A program made the position numbers and the translations under genes. A stretch of 38,972 bases of DNA, taken from NCBI RefSeq assembly GCF_029946505.1, contig NZ_JARZHG010000009.1, positions 298,927-337,898 of the forward strand, written 5' to 3'. This stretch comes from Polyangium sp. y55x31. Lineage in GTDB: Bacteria; Myxococcota_A; Polyangia; Polyangiales; Polyangiaceae. Below are positions 1 through 8,638 of the stretch, piece by piece; positions within the stretch are counted from its first letter, which is position 1; every line of letters starts with the position of its first letter. Below the pieces are notes generated by a model. That model was given only the letters and a program-made list of their open reading frames with translations. It was not told where the DNA came from and searched no databases.

Positions 1-1
1 C

Positions 2-1042
2 GTCATCGCGGGCCTGTTCGTCGGCCGCGCCGGCATCGACGCCGAGACCTCGCGCCAGATCCTCCACTTCTTGCTCGGCCGCCTCCCCAACGTCGTGCCG
101 TTCCTCCTGATCACGGCTTGCCGCGTCTACCTCCAGGCGCGCGGGCACACGCGCGCGCTCGTGTGGTCGGCCGTCTGGGCGAACGTCACGAACATCATCG
201 CCAACATCCTCCTCATCTACGGCGACGACGGCCTCGTGGCCGTCGGCCTCCCGCGCGTCGGCTTGCCTTCGCTCGGCGTCCTCGGCTCGGGCCTCGCGTC
301 GAGCCTCGCGTCGGTCATCTCGTTCGGCGTCGTGTTCCGCGCGATCGTCCGGCGCGACGGCGTGGTCCGCGCCGCGGAGCTCCACGCCGATCGCGAGACC
401 ACGCGCTCCATCGTCCGGGTTGGCTGGCCCATCGGCACGCACTTGCTCGCGGAGGTCGGCGCCTTCTCGATCGCGGGCATCTTTGCCGGCTGGATCGGCC
501 CGCGGGCGGCCGCGGGCCATCAGGTCGCGCTCTCCCTCGCGAGCCTCTCGTTCACCATCGCGCTCGGCATGTCGAACGCGACCTCCGTCCTCGTCGGCCG
601 TGCCGTCGGCCGAGGGGATCCCGCGGGTGCTCGCCATGTCGGCCTCCTCGGCATCGTCGCGGCGAGCGCCGTGATGGGCCTCTCGGCCCTCCTCTTCGCC
701 GCGGCCCCTGCGTTTTGCGCGCGTATCCTCTCGGACAAACCCGACGTCATCGAGGCTGCCATCCCGCTCATTCGCATCGCGGCGATCTTCCAGCTCGCGG
801 ACGGCGCGCAGGCGGTCGCGGCCGGCGCGCTCCGGGGCGCGGGGGACACGACGTCGACGCGGAATGCGAACGTGATCGGGTATTACGCGTTCGGCATTCC
901 GCTCGCGCTCCTGCTCGGGTTTGCCCTCCGCATGGGCGCGGTCGGGATCTGGTGGGGGCTCACGGCGGCGCTCTTCGCTGTCGCGGGAGCGCTCGTCCTC
1001 CGGTTCGCGCGGCTCACGCCGGTCCAGATGAAGCGCGTCTGA
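2..1042 (+). CDS. MATE family multidrug/Na+ efflux transporter, 5' end outside the window
   Basis: The reading frame is open from base 2, so the N-terminus lies off the left edge; the visible part is about 346 residues, against roughly 450 for a full MATE protein. It is a chain of hydrophobic segments with short polar loops. Typical MATE features are visible: the middle loop reading RVGWPIGTHLLAEVGAF, a GRAVGRGDPAGARH stretch after a conserved membrane segment, and GALRGAGDTTS near the C-terminus, a close match to the family's G-x-L-R-G-x-G-D-T motif. The family exports cationic drugs or toxins across the inner membrane in exchange for Na+ or H+. Substrate cannot be read from the sequence. 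The sir2 gene follows 58 bases downstream on the same strand. Confidence 0.9.
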   Translation, partial: VIAGLFVGRAGIDAETSRQILHFLLGRLPNVVPFLLITACRVYLQARGHTRALVWSAVWANVTNIIANILLIYGDDGLVAVGLPRVGLPSLGVLGSGLASSLASVISFGVVFRAIVRRDGVVRAAELHADRETTRSIVRVGWPIGTHLLAEVGAFSIAGIFAGWIGPRAAAGHQVALSLASLSFTIALGMSNATSVLVGRAVGRGDPAGARHVGLLGIVAASAVMGLSALLFAAAPAFCARILSDKPDVIEAAIPLIRIAAIFQLADGAQAVAAGALRGAGDTTSTRNANVIGYYAFGIPLALLLGFALRMGAVGIWWGLTAALFAVAGALVLRFARLTPVQMKRV

Positions 1043-1100
1043 TCGCCGGCCTTGCGGTCTTCGGAGGGCGGCCCCAGAGCCGCGCTCTTCGGAGGCCTTC

Positions 1101-1871
1101 ATGACGAGCCCCCTCTCCACGACCATCGCTCAGATCGCTCGCTGGATCGAATCGAGCCGCCACCTCGTGGCTTTCACGGGCGCCGGCATCAGCACCGACT
1201 CGGGCATCCCGGATTTCCGCGGCCCCGACGGCGTCTGGACCCGCCGCGACGCGGGCCTTCCGCCGCCGCGATTTCGTGTCCCGTCGGGCCGCGTCGAGCC
1301 GAACACCTCGCACCTCGCGCTCGTCACCTTGCAGGAGCTCGGCCTGCTCGCGTACCTCATCACGCAGAACACGGACAACCTCCACCGCCGCTCGGGCATC
1401 GACCCGGAGCGCCTGGCCGAGCTGCACGGCAATGGCGACCTCGTGCGATGCCTCCTCTGCGACCGCCAGTTCACGCGGCGCGAGGTCGGCTGGGATCCGG
1501 CCCGGTTCGGCCCTGGCTATCGGACGAACGCGCCGGTGCGCGGCCAGCCGAAATGCCCCCGTTGCCAGGGCCGGCTCATTTCGTCGGTCGTCAACTTCGG
1601 CGACCCGCTCCCCACGCGTGAGCTCACCGAGGCGCGAAATCACGCCGAGGCTTGCGACCTCATGCTCGTCCTCGGCTCCTCGCTCGTGGTGAACCCCGCG
1701 GCGTCGCTCGTCGCCGTCGCGATCGAATCGGGCGCGCGCGTGATCCTCGTCAATCGCGGCGAGACCCCGTACGACCCGTACGTCGACCTCCGCGTCGAAG
1801 CCGGCATCGGCGACGTCCTGCCGCCGGCGGTCGAGCGTGTCAGCCGACGAAGGCGGCGTGTTTCCGCCTGA
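1101..1871 (+). CDS. Sir2-family NAD-dependent protein deacetylase (CobB/sirtuin type)
   Basis: A 256-residue sirtuin of normal bacterial length. NAD-binding motif FTGAGIS is at residues 25-31, followed by GIPDFRG at 35-41. QNTDNLH is at 89-95 and the catalytic His at 109 lies in LHGNG. The zinc-ribbon cysteines are at 117, 120, 152 and 155, and the GSSLVVNP motif at 192-199 closes the Rossmann part. The family removes acetyl or other acyl groups from lysines in the cytoplasm, using NAD+. The start is the ATG with GGAGG five bases upstream (1091-1095). All catalytic and zinc residues are present, so an active enzyme is expected. Nothing nearby suggests a defence sirtuin: there is no SLOG or STALD partner. 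Confidence 0.95.
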   Translation: MTSPLSTTIAQIARWIESSRHLVAFTGAGISTDSGIPDFRGPDGVWTRRDAGLPPPRFRVPSGRVEPNTSHLALVTLQELGLLAYLITQNTDNLHRRSGIDPERLAELHGNGDLVRCLLCDRQFTRREVGWDPARFGPGYRTNAPVRGQPKCPRCQGRLISSVVNFGDPLPTRELTEARNHAEACDLMLVLGSSLVVNPAASLVAVAIESGARVILVNRGETPYDPYVDLRVEAGIGDVLPPAVERVSRRRRRVSA

Positions 1872-1931
1872 CGTTCGCCGCCATCCCAGCGAACATTGCA
1901 GCGCCTGGAGAGGTCGGATACGCATTTGCGG

Positions 1932-2636
1932 ATGCGGCCCGTCCTCCTCTCGATCGCCTGCGCGCTCGCGCTTGCGGTGGCGCCGGCCTGTTCCAAGGAC
2001 AAACCCCTCCCGCGCCCGAACGTCACGATCCCCGGCGACATGCAGAAGCACCCGCTCACCCGCGACGCGCCGCCTGGGCATGCGTTCGTCTATGACTCGA
2101 ACCTCGTGTTCCGCGCGGAGATCGGGTCCTCCGCTCCCGAATTCCGCGTCGCGGTCCTCGAGGCGACGCTCGAAGGAGAGTACGTCCACCAGACGTACCG
2201 AGCGACGCGCCTCGGTCGCGCGACGCTCGGCCCTGACGGCTGGGACGTCGTGCCCCTCGACGGCAAGCTCACGATCACCGAAACCTCGGTGATCGCCGAG
2301 CTGACGGGCGCGGACGCCTCCCGATGGAATGGTGAGTATCTGACGCCGGCCGAGGCGCAGCGGCGACAGCAGGCGAACGCGCCGAAGACCGAGGCCAAGG
2401 ACGGGGGCGCTGGGCCCCCGCCCCCGTGCCAGCGTTACAGCGATTGCGTCTGCGGGCTCGATGCGGCGGCCACGTTGAAGGGCGGGGACAATCCTTTCAG
2501 CAAAACCTGCGTGGAATCCAAGCGCTTGCTGCTGAACGCGCCGGACGACCCGCAGGCGTGCCTCGTCGGCCTATCTCTCCATCGCGAAATCGCGCCCAAG
2601 CTCGGCTATACGCTCCCCGCCGCTTGCGCCGAGTGA
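1932..2636 (+). CDS. Predicted lipoprotein of unknown function
   Basis: No family recognised. I chose the ATG at 1932 over an in-frame TTG at 1896 because it places a clean signal peptide at the N-terminus: MRPVLL, a hydrophobic stretch, then a lipobox ending APAC, with the lipidated Cys followed by SKDKP. The mature protein is about 215 residues with no further membrane segment. Its C-terminal third begins with a proline run and holds several cysteines (CQRYSDCVCG and further single Cys) that could form disulfides in the envelope. It lies about 60 bases after sir2 on the same strand. Its last 31 bases overlap the end of the convergent reductase gene. Expected location is the periplasmic face of a membrane. 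Confidence 0.7.
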   Translation: MRPVLLSIACALALAVAPACSKDKPLPRPNVTIPGDMQKHPLTRDAPPGHAFVYDSNLVFRAEIGSSAPEFRVAVLEATLEGEYVHQTYRATRLGRATLGPDGWDVVPLDGKLTITETSVIAELTGADASRWNGEYLTPAEAQRRQQANAPKTEAKDGGAGPPPPCQRYSDCVCGLDAAATLKGGDNPFSKTCVESKRLLLNAPDDPQACLVGLSLHREIAPKLGYTLPAACAE

Positions 2637-3154
2637 CCGACCGCGTACTGCAGTAGCAGCACGCCATTGCGGTACACCTTCGTCGACAGCAGCGTGAGGT
2701 TCACGTGCGCGGGCAGCCTCGACACCAACGGAATGCCCGCGCCGAGCAGCAGCGGATTCAGCTTGATCAAGAGCTCGTCGACGACGCCTTCGGCGATCAG
2801 CATCCCCGCGAAGTCTCCGCCGCCTGCCAGATAGATGGGTTTCCCCTCTTCGGCCTTCAGCTTCCGGATGGCGCCCACGGCGTCCTCCGCGATCACCTTC
2901 ACGCGTGGATTCGGGCTTTCCTTCAACGTCCGCGAAAACACGTACGTCTCCATCATCGGATACGGATCCGTGACTCCGAACTTCAGCCCGATGTCGTACG
3001 TGCGGCGGCCCATCACGACCGCGCCGTAGCCCGCCCACGACGCGAGGTAATCGTCCACGTGCGGCCCTTCGTTGAGGAAACAATCGAACGAATGGTCCTC
3101 ACGCGCGATGAAGCCGTCCGCCGTGATGGCGACGTGATACACGAGTTTTCTCAT
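2606..3154 (-). CDS. RibD C-terminal / dihydrofolate-reductase-like protein
   Basis: A 182-residue protein beginning MRKLVYHVAITADGFIA, the standard opening of the RibD C-terminal/DHFR-like fold in which the first strand is followed by a D-G-F/Y-I-A motif. VVMGRRTYDIG at about residue 55 and IYLAGGGDFAGMLI at about 110 are the expected NADPH-binding signatures. Many such stand-alone proteins in soil bacteria have no assigned substrate, so I give no gene name. The ATG at 3154 was chosen because the fold starts there; an upstream in-frame extension to 3208 adds 18 residues with no family resemblance. The gene converges on the preceding lipoprotein and diverges from otsAB. Confidence 0.85.
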   Translation of the reverse strand: MRKLVYHVAITADGFIAREDHSFDCFLNEGPHVDDYLASWAGYGAVVMGRRTYDIGLKFGVTDPYPMMETYVFSRTLKESPNPRVKVIAEDAVGAIRKLKAEEGKPIYLAGGGDFAGMLIAEGVVDELLIKLNPLLLGAGIPLVSRLPAHVNLTLLSTKVYRNGVLLLQYAVGHSAQAAGSV

Positions 3155-3477
3155 ACCGAATCTCCAGACACACGCCGACCGATCCGCCGGCGTTCGAGCA
3201 GGCAGCAACTACGGTTTCGGACCCGTCACGAGCGAACGACCGGCGCTCGACTTCCACCCGATCCGTCCACGATGGACGTACGGGGAGGAGCAGCGGTATC
3301 GCAATGGCGGGGGCTCGTGTTCAGTGCGTGGAGACCATAGGGCGACGCTTCGTCAGCGTCGCGGCCACCTTACCCACCTCCCGGGGGCCTCGCAAGAAAA
3401 TTCTTTATCTCCCCGGCCGGTTCGTCGCGGCAGCATCATTTCGCCAGCCGATTGTTGGTGGACAAATATTTTCGTCG
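3155..3477. promoter_or_regulatory. Divergent intergenic region upstream of otsAB with an 8-bp hairpin
   Basis: This gap of about 320 bases separates the reductase start from the otsAB start. The otsAB frame stays open through part of it, but the encoded residues do not resemble the family. It contains an inverted repeat at 3342-3362: GCGACGCT, a five-base loop TCGTC, then AGCGTCGC. This could be an operator or a leader hairpin. An AT-rich stretch near 3395-3410 (AAGAAAATTCTTTATCT) and another near 3460-3475 (ACAAATATTTTCG) stand out in this GC-rich sequence and are the likeliest promoter positions. I cannot assign a sigma factor. Confidence 0.4.
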
Positions 3478-5679
3478 ATGCCACCCTCCCCCGCCATGGC
3501 ACGTTTGCTCCTCGTCTCGAACCGCCTGCCCGTCACCGTGAAGGTCGAGCATGGCGAGGTCCTCGTCACCCGGAGCGCCGGAGGCCTCGCGACGGGCATG
3601 AAGGGGCCACACGAGCGCTCCGGAGGCCTCTGGCTCGGCTTTCCCGGCGACGTCACGCGCCTCTCGCCCGATCAACGTGCCGCCCTCGAAGCGCGCCTCG
3701 AAGAGCTCCGCTACGTCCCGCAGCACCTCTCTCCAAGCGAGGTCTCCAGGTATTACGAGGGATTCTCGAATGGCGTCCTCTGGCCGCTCTTCCATTACAT
3801 GCTCGATCGCGTCCCGCTCGGCGGCGAACGCGACTGGGAGAGCTACCGCCGCGTGAACGAGCGATTCGCCGACCTCGTCGCCGCGCACTACCGCGAAGGC
3901 GATCTCGTCTGGGTCCACGACTATCAGCTCATGCTCGTCCCCGGCCTCCTGCGGAAAAAAATCCCGAACGCGCGCATCGGGTTTTTCCTCCACATCCCCT
4001 TCCCCTCCTCGGAGGTTTTCCGCATCCTCCCGTGGCGCGCCCAGATCCTCGAAGGCCTGCTCGGCGCCGATCTCATCGGTTTTCACACGCTCCCGTACCT
4101 GCGCCATTTCGCGTCCGCGCTCCTCCTCGTGCTCGGCGTCGAAGCCAACGTCGACCGAGTCTTCACCGAAGGCCGCGAGATCCGGCTCGGCGCGTTTCCC
4201 ATGGGCATCGACGCCGCCGCGCTCTCCGCCCTCGCCGACACGCCCGAGGTCATCGCCGAGGTGCAGGCCCTCCGCCAGCCTGGCCAGCGCATTCTGCTCG
4301 GCATCGACCGCCTCGATTACACGAAAGGCATCCCGCGCCGCCTCCTCGCCCTCGAGCGCCTCCTCGAACGCGAGCCCGCCTTGCGCGGCAAGGTACGCCT
4401 CGTCCAGGTCACCGTCCCCTCACGCACGAACGTCGAAGCCTACCAGGGATACCGCAGCCGGGTCGACGAGCTCGTGGGCCGCATCAACGGCGCCTACGCC
4501 ACGGTCCATTCGGTGCCCATTCACTCCATGTATCGCTCCTTCAACGAGCGCCAGCTCGCCTCGCTTTATCGCGCGGCCGACGTCATGCTCGTCACGCCCT
4601 TGCGTGATGGGATGAACCTCGTCGCCAAGGAGTTCGTCGCGTCCCGCACCGACGAGGACGGCGTGCTCGTCCTCAGCGAGCTCGCCGGCGCCGCCTCCGA
4701 GCTCGCCGACGCTTTGCTCGTCAATCCGTACGACATCGGCGGCGTCGCGGCCACGCTCAAGCGGGCCCTCACCATGCCCGAAAACGAGCGACGCCAGCGC
4801 ATGCAGAATCTCCGGCAGCACGTCCTCGCGCACGACGTCCACGGCTGGGCGCAAAGCTTCGTCACCACGCTCGAAGAGCAAGGCGATGCGTCGAGCGGGC
4901 GCCCCCTCGGCGCGACCACGCCCGCGGCCCTCGAAGTCCTCACGGCCGAGCTCCGCCAGACCCCGCGCCTCACGTTGCTCCTCGATTACGACGGCACCCT
5001 CGTCCGGTTCGCCCGCGCCCCCGAAGAAGCCGCGCCCGACCCGGACCTCCGGCACCTGCTCACGGCCCTCGCGCGACGCCCGGGCACGCGCGTGCACGTC
5101 GTCAGCGGCCGGACGCGCGCCGCCCTCGAGCGCTGGCTCGGCGACCTGCCCATCGCGCTCGCGGCCGAGCACGGCTTCTGGACGCGCGACGCCTCGGGGG
5201 GGGAATGGTGCGCCCGGAAAAACATCCCCTCCGAATGGAGTGCGAAGTTCCTGCCCTTGCTCCGCCAGTTCGTCGCCCGCACCCCGGGTGCATTGCTCGA
5301 AGAAAAGAGCGCCTCCCTCACCTTCCATTACCGCATGGCCGACCCCGAGTTCGGCGCGCTCCAGGCCAAGGAGCTGCGGATCCACCTCGGCGATTTGCTC
5401 AAGAACACGCCCGTCGAGATCCTCCCCGGCGACAAGATCGTCGAGATCCGCCCCATGGGCGCGGGGAGCGGCGCGCTCGTCGCGTCGCTCCTCGAAGGTG
5501 CTCCCCCCGGCGCACGCGTCGTCGCGCTCGGCGACGACCTCGTCGACGAAGAAATGTTCGCCGCGCTCCCCGCTCCGCACGTCGCCATGCACGTCGGCCC
5601 TCGCCCGAGCCGCGCGCCCTACCGTTTGTCCGGGCCCATGGCCGCCCGCGCCTTCCTCCAGGCCATTGCCGCGGGTTAA
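3478..5679 (+). CDS. otsAB: Fused trehalose-6-phosphate synthase / trehalose-6-phosphate phosphatase
   Basis: A 733-residue two-domain enzyme that would make trehalose from UDP-glucose and glucose-6-phosphate in one polypeptide. The N-terminal GT20 domain (about 1-470) begins [13 protein letters not shown] and carries GGLATG, HDYQLM (His147), [23 protein letters not shown] and [11 protein letters not shown]. The C-terminal HAD phosphatase domain (about 490-733) carries LLDYDGTL (nucleophile Asp503, general acid Asp505), VVSGR, a GDKIVEIRP stretch and [10 protein letters not shown] (about 685). No residue of the expected motifs is missing. The start is 3478 or 3496; both ATGs sit just before the conserved opening, and the longer open frame from 3304 is not family sequence. 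The stop overlaps the convergent gene in a shared TTAA. The role is compatible-solute production in desiccation or osmotic stress. Confidence 0.93.
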   Translation: MPPSPAMARLLLVSNRLPVTVKVEHGEVLVTRSAGGLATGMKGPHERSGGLWLGFPGDVTRLSPDQRAALEARLEELRYVPQHLSPSEVSRYYEGFSNGVLWPLFHYMLDRVPLGGERDWESYRRVNERFADLVAAHYREGDLVWVHDYQLMLVPGLLRKKIPNARIGFFLHIPFPSSEVFRILPWRAQILEGLLGADLIGFHTLPYLRHFASALLLVLGVEANVDRVFTEGREIRLGAFPMGIDAAALSALADTPEVIAEVQALRQPGQRILLGIDRLDYTKGIPRRLLALERLLEREPALRGKVRLVQVTVPSRTNVEAYQGYRSRVDELVGRINGAYATVHSVPIHSMYRSFNERQLASLYRAADVMLVTPLRDGMNLVAKEFVASRTDEDGVLVLSELAGAASELADALLVNPYDIGGVAATLKRALTMPENERRQRMQNLRQHVLAHDVHGWAQSFVTTLEEQGDASSGRPLGATTPAALEVLTAELRQTPRLTLLLDYDGTLVRFARAPEEAAPDPDLRHLLTALARRPGTRVHVVSGRTRAALERWLGDLPIALAAEHGFWTRDASGGEWCARKNIPSEWSAKFLPLLRQFVARTPGALLEEKSASLTFHYRMADPEFGALQAKELRIHLGDLLKNTPVEILPGDKIVEIRPMGAGSGALVASLLEGAPPGARVVALGDDLVDEEMFAALPAPHVAMHVGPRPSRAPYRLSGPMAARAFLQAIAAG

Positions 5680-6683
5680 TCACTGCCCGGGCATTTGCGC
5701 ATGACACGCTCGGGCGGCGCGAGCCCCGCGGGAATCCACCCGCGCTGGTCGAGCGCCCGCACGACCCTCGTCGTCCTCGAAACCCCTTCTCCCCGCGCCG
5801 CCTCGATCCGCGCCGCCGCCTGATGCCACGCGGGCACGTACCTCAATGCCGGCGGCAAATACCTCGATCCGCGCATCGCGCCGATGGCGAGCTCGTACGC
5901 GCGTTTTGCTTCCGCATCCCAGGGCAAACCCACCGCGCTCCGCCACCGCTCCGGCAAGAGCCCCGCGCAGAGCCTCGCGGCCCCGCGCATGTACGGCGGC
6001 CCGAACAGCACCCGCAGGATGTCCCGCGCCATGTCCCCGAGCTCCAGCGAATGCTCCACCATCCCCTCGAAATACCGCTCGAAGCTCTCCAAGTCCGCCG
6101 GCAATTGCTCCGGGGACAAACCCACGGCTGCGCCCCATCGCTTCGACTCCTCGTAAAACTGCGCCCGCTCCCCGCGATCGAGCGGCTCCACGATCGCCTC
6201 GTACGTGGTCAGCGCCCCCTGCACCAGCGTGGCGAACACCCATTGCATCGCGGCCGGCTCGTTCGCGCGATACCGCTGCCCTGCCCTTGCCTCGCTCGAA
6301 CGCGTGGAGATCCTCCCGCGAACGCGCTCGTGGAGCTGGAAGATCCGCGCCCCCACCTCGATCGACATCGAAAGATCCCCGAAGACGAGCGCGTGCGTCG
6401 CGTACACCGTCCGCCGCGTCCTCGCCATCAGCTTCGTTTGATAATCGCTGAACCGCCCCACGCCCTCGGCCACCTCGGGCAAGAGCACCTCCAGGACCAC
6501 CGCCGGCGGAATGGCGGCGAGCATCGCCGCTTCCCGCCAGATTCGCCGCACCATTCCATCCTGCGCGAAGAGCCCCTCCACCGGGCCCTCCGCGTGCTCA
6601 CGCACGTAGACGAGGCAACGTTCCCGCCGTTGTCTGTCCTGTTCGGAGGCCTTCGTGGAAAGGGGAGTGAGGTCTGGATCCAT
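5676..6683 (-). CDS. DUF2236 / MpaB-like oxygenase family protein
   Basis: A 335-residue soluble protein matching the DUF2236 (latex-clearing/MpaB-like) pattern. An early WREAAMLAAIPPAVV segment with a hydrophobic helix is followed by SDYQTKLMARTRRT. YRANEPAAMQWVFATLVQGA at about residues 140-160 is a typical core helix, and a C-terminal GLPWDAEAKRAYEL helix follows. Characterised relatives bind haem and act as oxygenases (rubber oxygenase Lcp, fungal MpaB), but most bacterial members have no known substrate. The start ATG is 12 bases after the DUF2809 stop, making this the last gene of the unit that begins with the FHA-sigma54 activator. It ends convergently with otsAB; the two stop codons share the TTAA at 5676-5679. 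Confidence 0.8.
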   Translation of the reverse strand: MDPDLTPLSTKASEQDRQRRERCLVYVREHAEGPVEGLFAQDGMVRRIWREAAMLAAIPPAVVLEVLLPEVAEGVGRFSDYQTKLMARTRRTVYATHALVFGDLSMSIEVGARIFQLHERVRGRISTRSSEARAGQRYRANEPAAMQWVFATLVQGALTTYEAIVEPLDRGERAQFYEESKRWGAAVGLSPEQLPADLESFERYFEGMVEHSLELGDMARDILRVLFGPPYMRGAARLCAGLLPERWRSAVGLPWDAEAKRAYELAIGAMRGSRYLPPALRYVPAWHQAAARIEAARGEGVSRTTRVVRALDQRGWIPAGLAPPERVMRKCPGSD

Positions 6684-6695
6684 TGCATCAACGTA

Positions 6696-7118
6696 TCACG
6701 AAGGCCGCTCCCTCCGCAGCCTCCCCGCGCGCTCGATCCCGATCCCGACGATCACACCGACCGCATAATAAATGAGGTCCATCGCATGGAATCCATGTCC
6801 GAGTGCGAGCCCACCGAGCCGCATCGCGCGGATCGCATCGATCCAAGGTGCGTGATAGAGCTGACTGGCCTCGACGGCGTAACAAAAGAGCAGCGCTGCG
6901 ATTGACGCCTGCGCCGTCCGGGAGGCCGGCGCGACGAGCCCCGCGAGCCAGAAGCTCATCGTGGCATAAAGCGCGTCCCCCGCGCCCTTCGAGAGCCACG
7001 CGGGTAACCCGGGGATCTTCCGCGAAAGCAGGCCGAGCCCGATCGTCACGACCACGAGCGCCGCGTAGAGGACACGCGAACGCCGGAGCTCGGTTCTTCT
7101 CGACGAACCTTCGGCCAT
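6696..7118 (-). CDS. DUF2809 small integral membrane protein
   Basis: A 140-residue protein with about four hydrophobic segments. It carries the DUF2809 signature in its second half: EASQLYHAPWIDAIRA, then LGGLALGHGF, then DLIYYAVGV. No biochemical function is established for the family. The start ATG overlaps the stop of the upstream kinase gene by one base (TGATG), which implies translational coupling, so the protein is made together with the kinase. The open frame extends far upstream (to 7967) but that part is the shadow of the kinase gene. Membrane location beside a membrane-anchored kinase makes a signalling or envelope role possible; this is only inference. Confidence 0.8.
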   Translation of the reverse strand: MAEGSSRRTELRRSRVLYAALVVVTIGLGLLSRKIPGLPAWLSKGAGDALYATMSFWLAGLVAPASRTAQASIAALLFCYAVEASQLYHAPWIDAIRAMRLGGLALGHGFHAMDLIYYAVGVIVGIGIERAGRLRRERPS

Positions 7119-8626
7119 CAGAGGCAATGGCGCTTGTACTTCTTTCGACCGGATGCGTCGATGAAGAAAGGCGGATCGCAGCCGTCGCTCGGCGAGGCCG
7201 GTTTCGCCCGCGGAGCCGTCGTCCGCGGCGGCGCGGTCACGCTGGCCGAAGCCGTCGGCGCGGCCGACACGACGCTCGTCGCGGAAGGCGCCGGCGTGGG
7301 GGCGGCGGAAGGCGCGCTCGGGACCACGGATTCGGGCGTGGCGACGCTCGCTGCAATCGAAGGCGCCCCCTGCGCGGACGCGATGCGCTCGGGGCTCTCT
7401 CGCATCAGAATGACGACCAGCGTCACCACGAGAATCCCGACGAGCCCGACGAGACCGAGCACCACCGGCGTCACGCGTCGTTCCGGCGGGTTTGCCGGCG
7501 CCGCATGTTGCGATTCCGTGTTCGCCGCGGAGACCGACGTCACCGCCGCCGCGGGCGCCGGCGGCGCGAGCGAGTCGAGCTTCGTCTCCTCCTCGCGGCT
7601 CGACACGGGCTTCGCCGGCTCCTTCGGCACCGGGGGCAACGACGTGCGGCGCTCCTCGCTCTCGATCGCCTGGATCAGCCGCGCCCGCTCGGCGAGCGTC
7701 TCCCCGGCCATCGCCTCGACCCACGCGCCGACCTCCGACGGCGTCGCCATCGGCCCGCACGCTTCGAGCGCCATCGCCATTTCGAGCGCCGTGGGGTATC
7801 GCGCGTCCGCGTCCCGCCGCAGCGCGCGCAGCGTCACCTCGTCGAAACACGTCGGCAGATCGGCCACGCGTTTGCTCGGCGCCTCGACCTCGGCTTCGAG
7901 CAGGCGCACGAGCGCGAGATCCTCCGACGCCCCCGCATAAAGCCGCCGGCACGTGAGCGCCTCCCACAGCACCACGCCCGCCGCATACACGTCCGCGCGC
8001 CGATCGAGCACCTCGCCGCGGAGCTGCTCGGGCGACATGTACGCGAGTTTGCCCTTGATCGTGTGATCACTCGTCACGTGCGCCCGCCCCGCCGCGCGCG
8101 CAATGCCGAAGTCGAGCACGCGCGAGACGCCGTCCACGCCGACGAGCACGTTCTGCGGCGACACGTCGCGATGCACGACGCCGAGCGGCTCGCCCCGCGC
8201 ATCCCTCGCCTCGTGCGCCGCGTGCAGCCCCCGCAGCGCGTTCGCGAGCACCGCGGCCACGATGGGCGGCGGGATCTTCTGCTTGCGTTTGCTCGCCACG
8301 CTGATGAGCCGCGACAGCGGCTCGCCGTGCACGTACTCCATCACCAGGAAGACCTCGCCTTCCTGCGACACCACATCGAGCGTGCCCACCACGTTCGGGT
8401 GCCGGATGCGCGCCGCGATCCGCGCCTCGTCCGTGAACATCGCGACGACCTCGGCGATCCGCGCGTGCCACGGATGGAGGCGCTTGATCGCCACCGTCCG
8501 CAAAAATCCCTCGTCGCCGATGAGCCGCCCGAGGTGCACCGTGGCCATGCCGCCCGCGGCGATCTCGTCGTACACGCGGTAACGGCCCAGAACGAGCACC
8601 CGGGGCGAGCCGCGTTCGGCTTCCAT
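7118..8626 (-). CDS. Membrane-anchored eukaryote-like Ser/Thr protein kinase
   Basis: A 502-residue protein. The kinase domain covers about 14-290: Gly-rich loop IAAGGMATV (22-30), Lys48 in AIKRL, Glu67 in FTDEARI, catalytic HRDVSPQNV with Asp154, DFG at 172-174, and KGKLAYMSPEQ in the activation segment. The HRDVSPQN variant is common in myxobacterial kinases. A single membrane helix follows at about 388-410 (LGLVGLVGILVVTLVVIL). After it comes an Ala/Pro/Ser/Thr-rich linker and a short C-terminal CDPPFFIDASGRKKYKRHC segment predicted to lie outside the membrane. The gene is 12 bases downstream of the FHA-sigma54 activator, whose FHA domain is a plausible phosphothreonine reader for this kinase. 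Confidence 0.93.
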   Translation of the reverse strand: MEAERGSPRVLVLGRYRVYDEIAAGGMATVHLGRLIGDEGFLRTVAIKRLHPWHARIAEVVAMFTDEARIAARIRHPNVVGTLDVVSQEGEVFLVMEYVHGEPLSRLISVASKRKQKIPPPIVAAVLANALRGLHAAHEARDARGEPLGVVHRDVSPQNVLVGVDGVSRVLDFGIARAAGRAHVTSDHTIKGKLAYMSPEQLRGEVLDRRADVYAAGVVLWEALTCRRLYAGASEDLALVRLLEAEVEAPSKRVADLPTCFDEVTLRALRRDADARYPTALEMAMALEACGPMATPSEVGAWVEAMAGETLAERARLIQAIESEERRTSLPPVPKEPAKPVSSREEETKLDSLAPPAPAAAVTSVSAANTESQHAAPANPPERRVTPVVLGLVGLVGILVVTLVVILMRESPERIASAQGAPSIAASVATPESVVPSAPSAAPTPAPSATSVVSAAPTASASVTAPPRTTAPRAKPASPSDGCDPPFFIDASGRKKYKRHCL

Positions 8627-8638
8627 TCAGCCCCGAGA

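Noticed and set aside
1101-1871. Sir2 gene as part of an anti-phage system such as Thoeris or a Sir2-based abortive system
   Set aside because: It is a compact, zinc-containing CobB-type deacetylase with housekeeping neighbours, without TIR, SLOG, HerA or Argonaute partners.
3304-3477. N-terminal extension of otsAB from an ATG at 3304
   Set aside because: The extra 58 residues do not resemble the family, and the conserved opening [11 protein letters not shown] lies just after the ATGs at 3478 and 3496.
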